Below, piece after piece: positions 63,955 through 64,000 of a stretch of 64,000 bases of DNA. The position numbers and the translations under genes are program-made. Source of the stretch: Bin76 sp963665765 (GTDB taxonomy: Bacteria; Actinomycetota; Acidimicrobiia; Spongiisociales; ZC4RG35); contig OY762464.1 of assembly GCA_963665765.1 (NCBI GenBank), positions 2,356,001 through 2,420,000 on the forward strand, given 5' to 3'. The notes under the pieces were generated by a model that was not told the origin of the DNA, did not search any database, and was given only the letters and a program-made list of their open reading frames with translations. Numbering within the stretch: the stretch's first letter is position 1; every line of letters starts with the position of its first letter.

Positions 63955-64000
63955 TCGGTTAAAAGGACGGTCGAGTCTGCCAAACTAGGGACGCATGGAA

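Noticed and set aside
63792..63983. A 63-codon minus-strand frame at the right end
   Set aside because: It overlaps the DUF5615 remnant, which has recognisable family motifs.

Overview
The window looks like a chromosomal piece of a high-G+C actinobacterium, most likely from the Acidimicrobiia. The reasons are strong G/C wobble bias, frequent GTG/TTG starts, ATGA/GTGA gene overlaps, lipoproteins with long Thr/Ala/Pro/Asp/Glu linkers, and a SpoIID protein with three 'VTRAEMATFLTRALSLP'-type surface repeats. This lineage call is inference from style; no rRNA is present.

Layout. (1) 1-22.3 kb is a catabolic and uptake region. A leftward set (ferredoxin, P450, SDR, two D-2-hydroxyacid dehydrogenases) diverges from a rightward set (MDR dehydrogenase, S9 peptidase, mandelate-racemase-type enolase, PPOX protein, complete oligopeptide-type ABC transporter). 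This converges on a second leftward set (Gfo/Idh oxidoreductase, two amidohydrolases, PLP lyase, frameshifted oxoamine synthase). The genes are tightly coupled and probably import and degrade one class of small amide, peptide or hydroxyacid compound; the substrate cannot be read from the sequence. (2) 22.4-24.6 kb is a graveyard of broken genes and insertion-sequence pieces (ISL3-like, IS21-like). (3) 24.6-38.7 kb is core envelope and redox biology: SpoIID/SLH protein, small membrane protein, aquaporin, trpD, two tandem thioredoxin-fold lipoproteins, a PAF-acetylhydrolase-like protein, and a complete cytochrome c maturation System I operon (ccmABCDEF-H-I-G).

The most striking observation is the tandem lipoprotein pair at 29195-29854 and 29851-30882. 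In both, an in-frame TGA stands exactly where the first Cys of the thioredoxin CxxC motif belongs (WAEW-U-P-S/T-C). Each TGA is followed at the same distance by a six-pair hairpin with the identical AGUUG loop, and the stems differ by a compensatory pair change. I read these as two selenocysteine-containing, membrane-anchored thiol oxidoreductases (UxxC), next to the Ccm operon. Two other thioredoxin-fold genes in the window (CcmG and 52299-52805) keep the normal CxxC.

(4) 40.0-49.5 kb is a probable acquired island with visibly lower G+C: a broken toxin-antitoxin pair, a carbohydrate-type ABC importer, two paralogous amidohydrolases/deaminases (one lacking catalytic residues), a nucleoside phosphorylase and a metallo-beta-lactamase-fold hydrolase, closed by the stub of a second binding-protein gene fused to a truncated IS982 transposase. 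(5) 49.6-64 kb is mixed: Fic protein, tRNA-Asn, a thioredoxin lipoprotein with an Lgt-like protein, a diverged DNA sliding clamp, an MT-A70 methylase, PPK2, a hypothetical propeller-like protein with an FAD oxidoreductase, a PD-(D/E)xK protein, a DUF4143 ATPase behind 23-bp direct repeats, a thioesterase, PgpA, and a DUF433/DUF5615 toxin-antitoxin pair whose toxin is frameshifted.

Three genes (oxoamine synthase, HigB-like toxin, DUF5615 toxin) carry a net +1 shift, so a sequencing or assembly cause should be excluded before calling them dead. The two selenoprotein TGAs are in-frame codons without any shift and are not explained that way.
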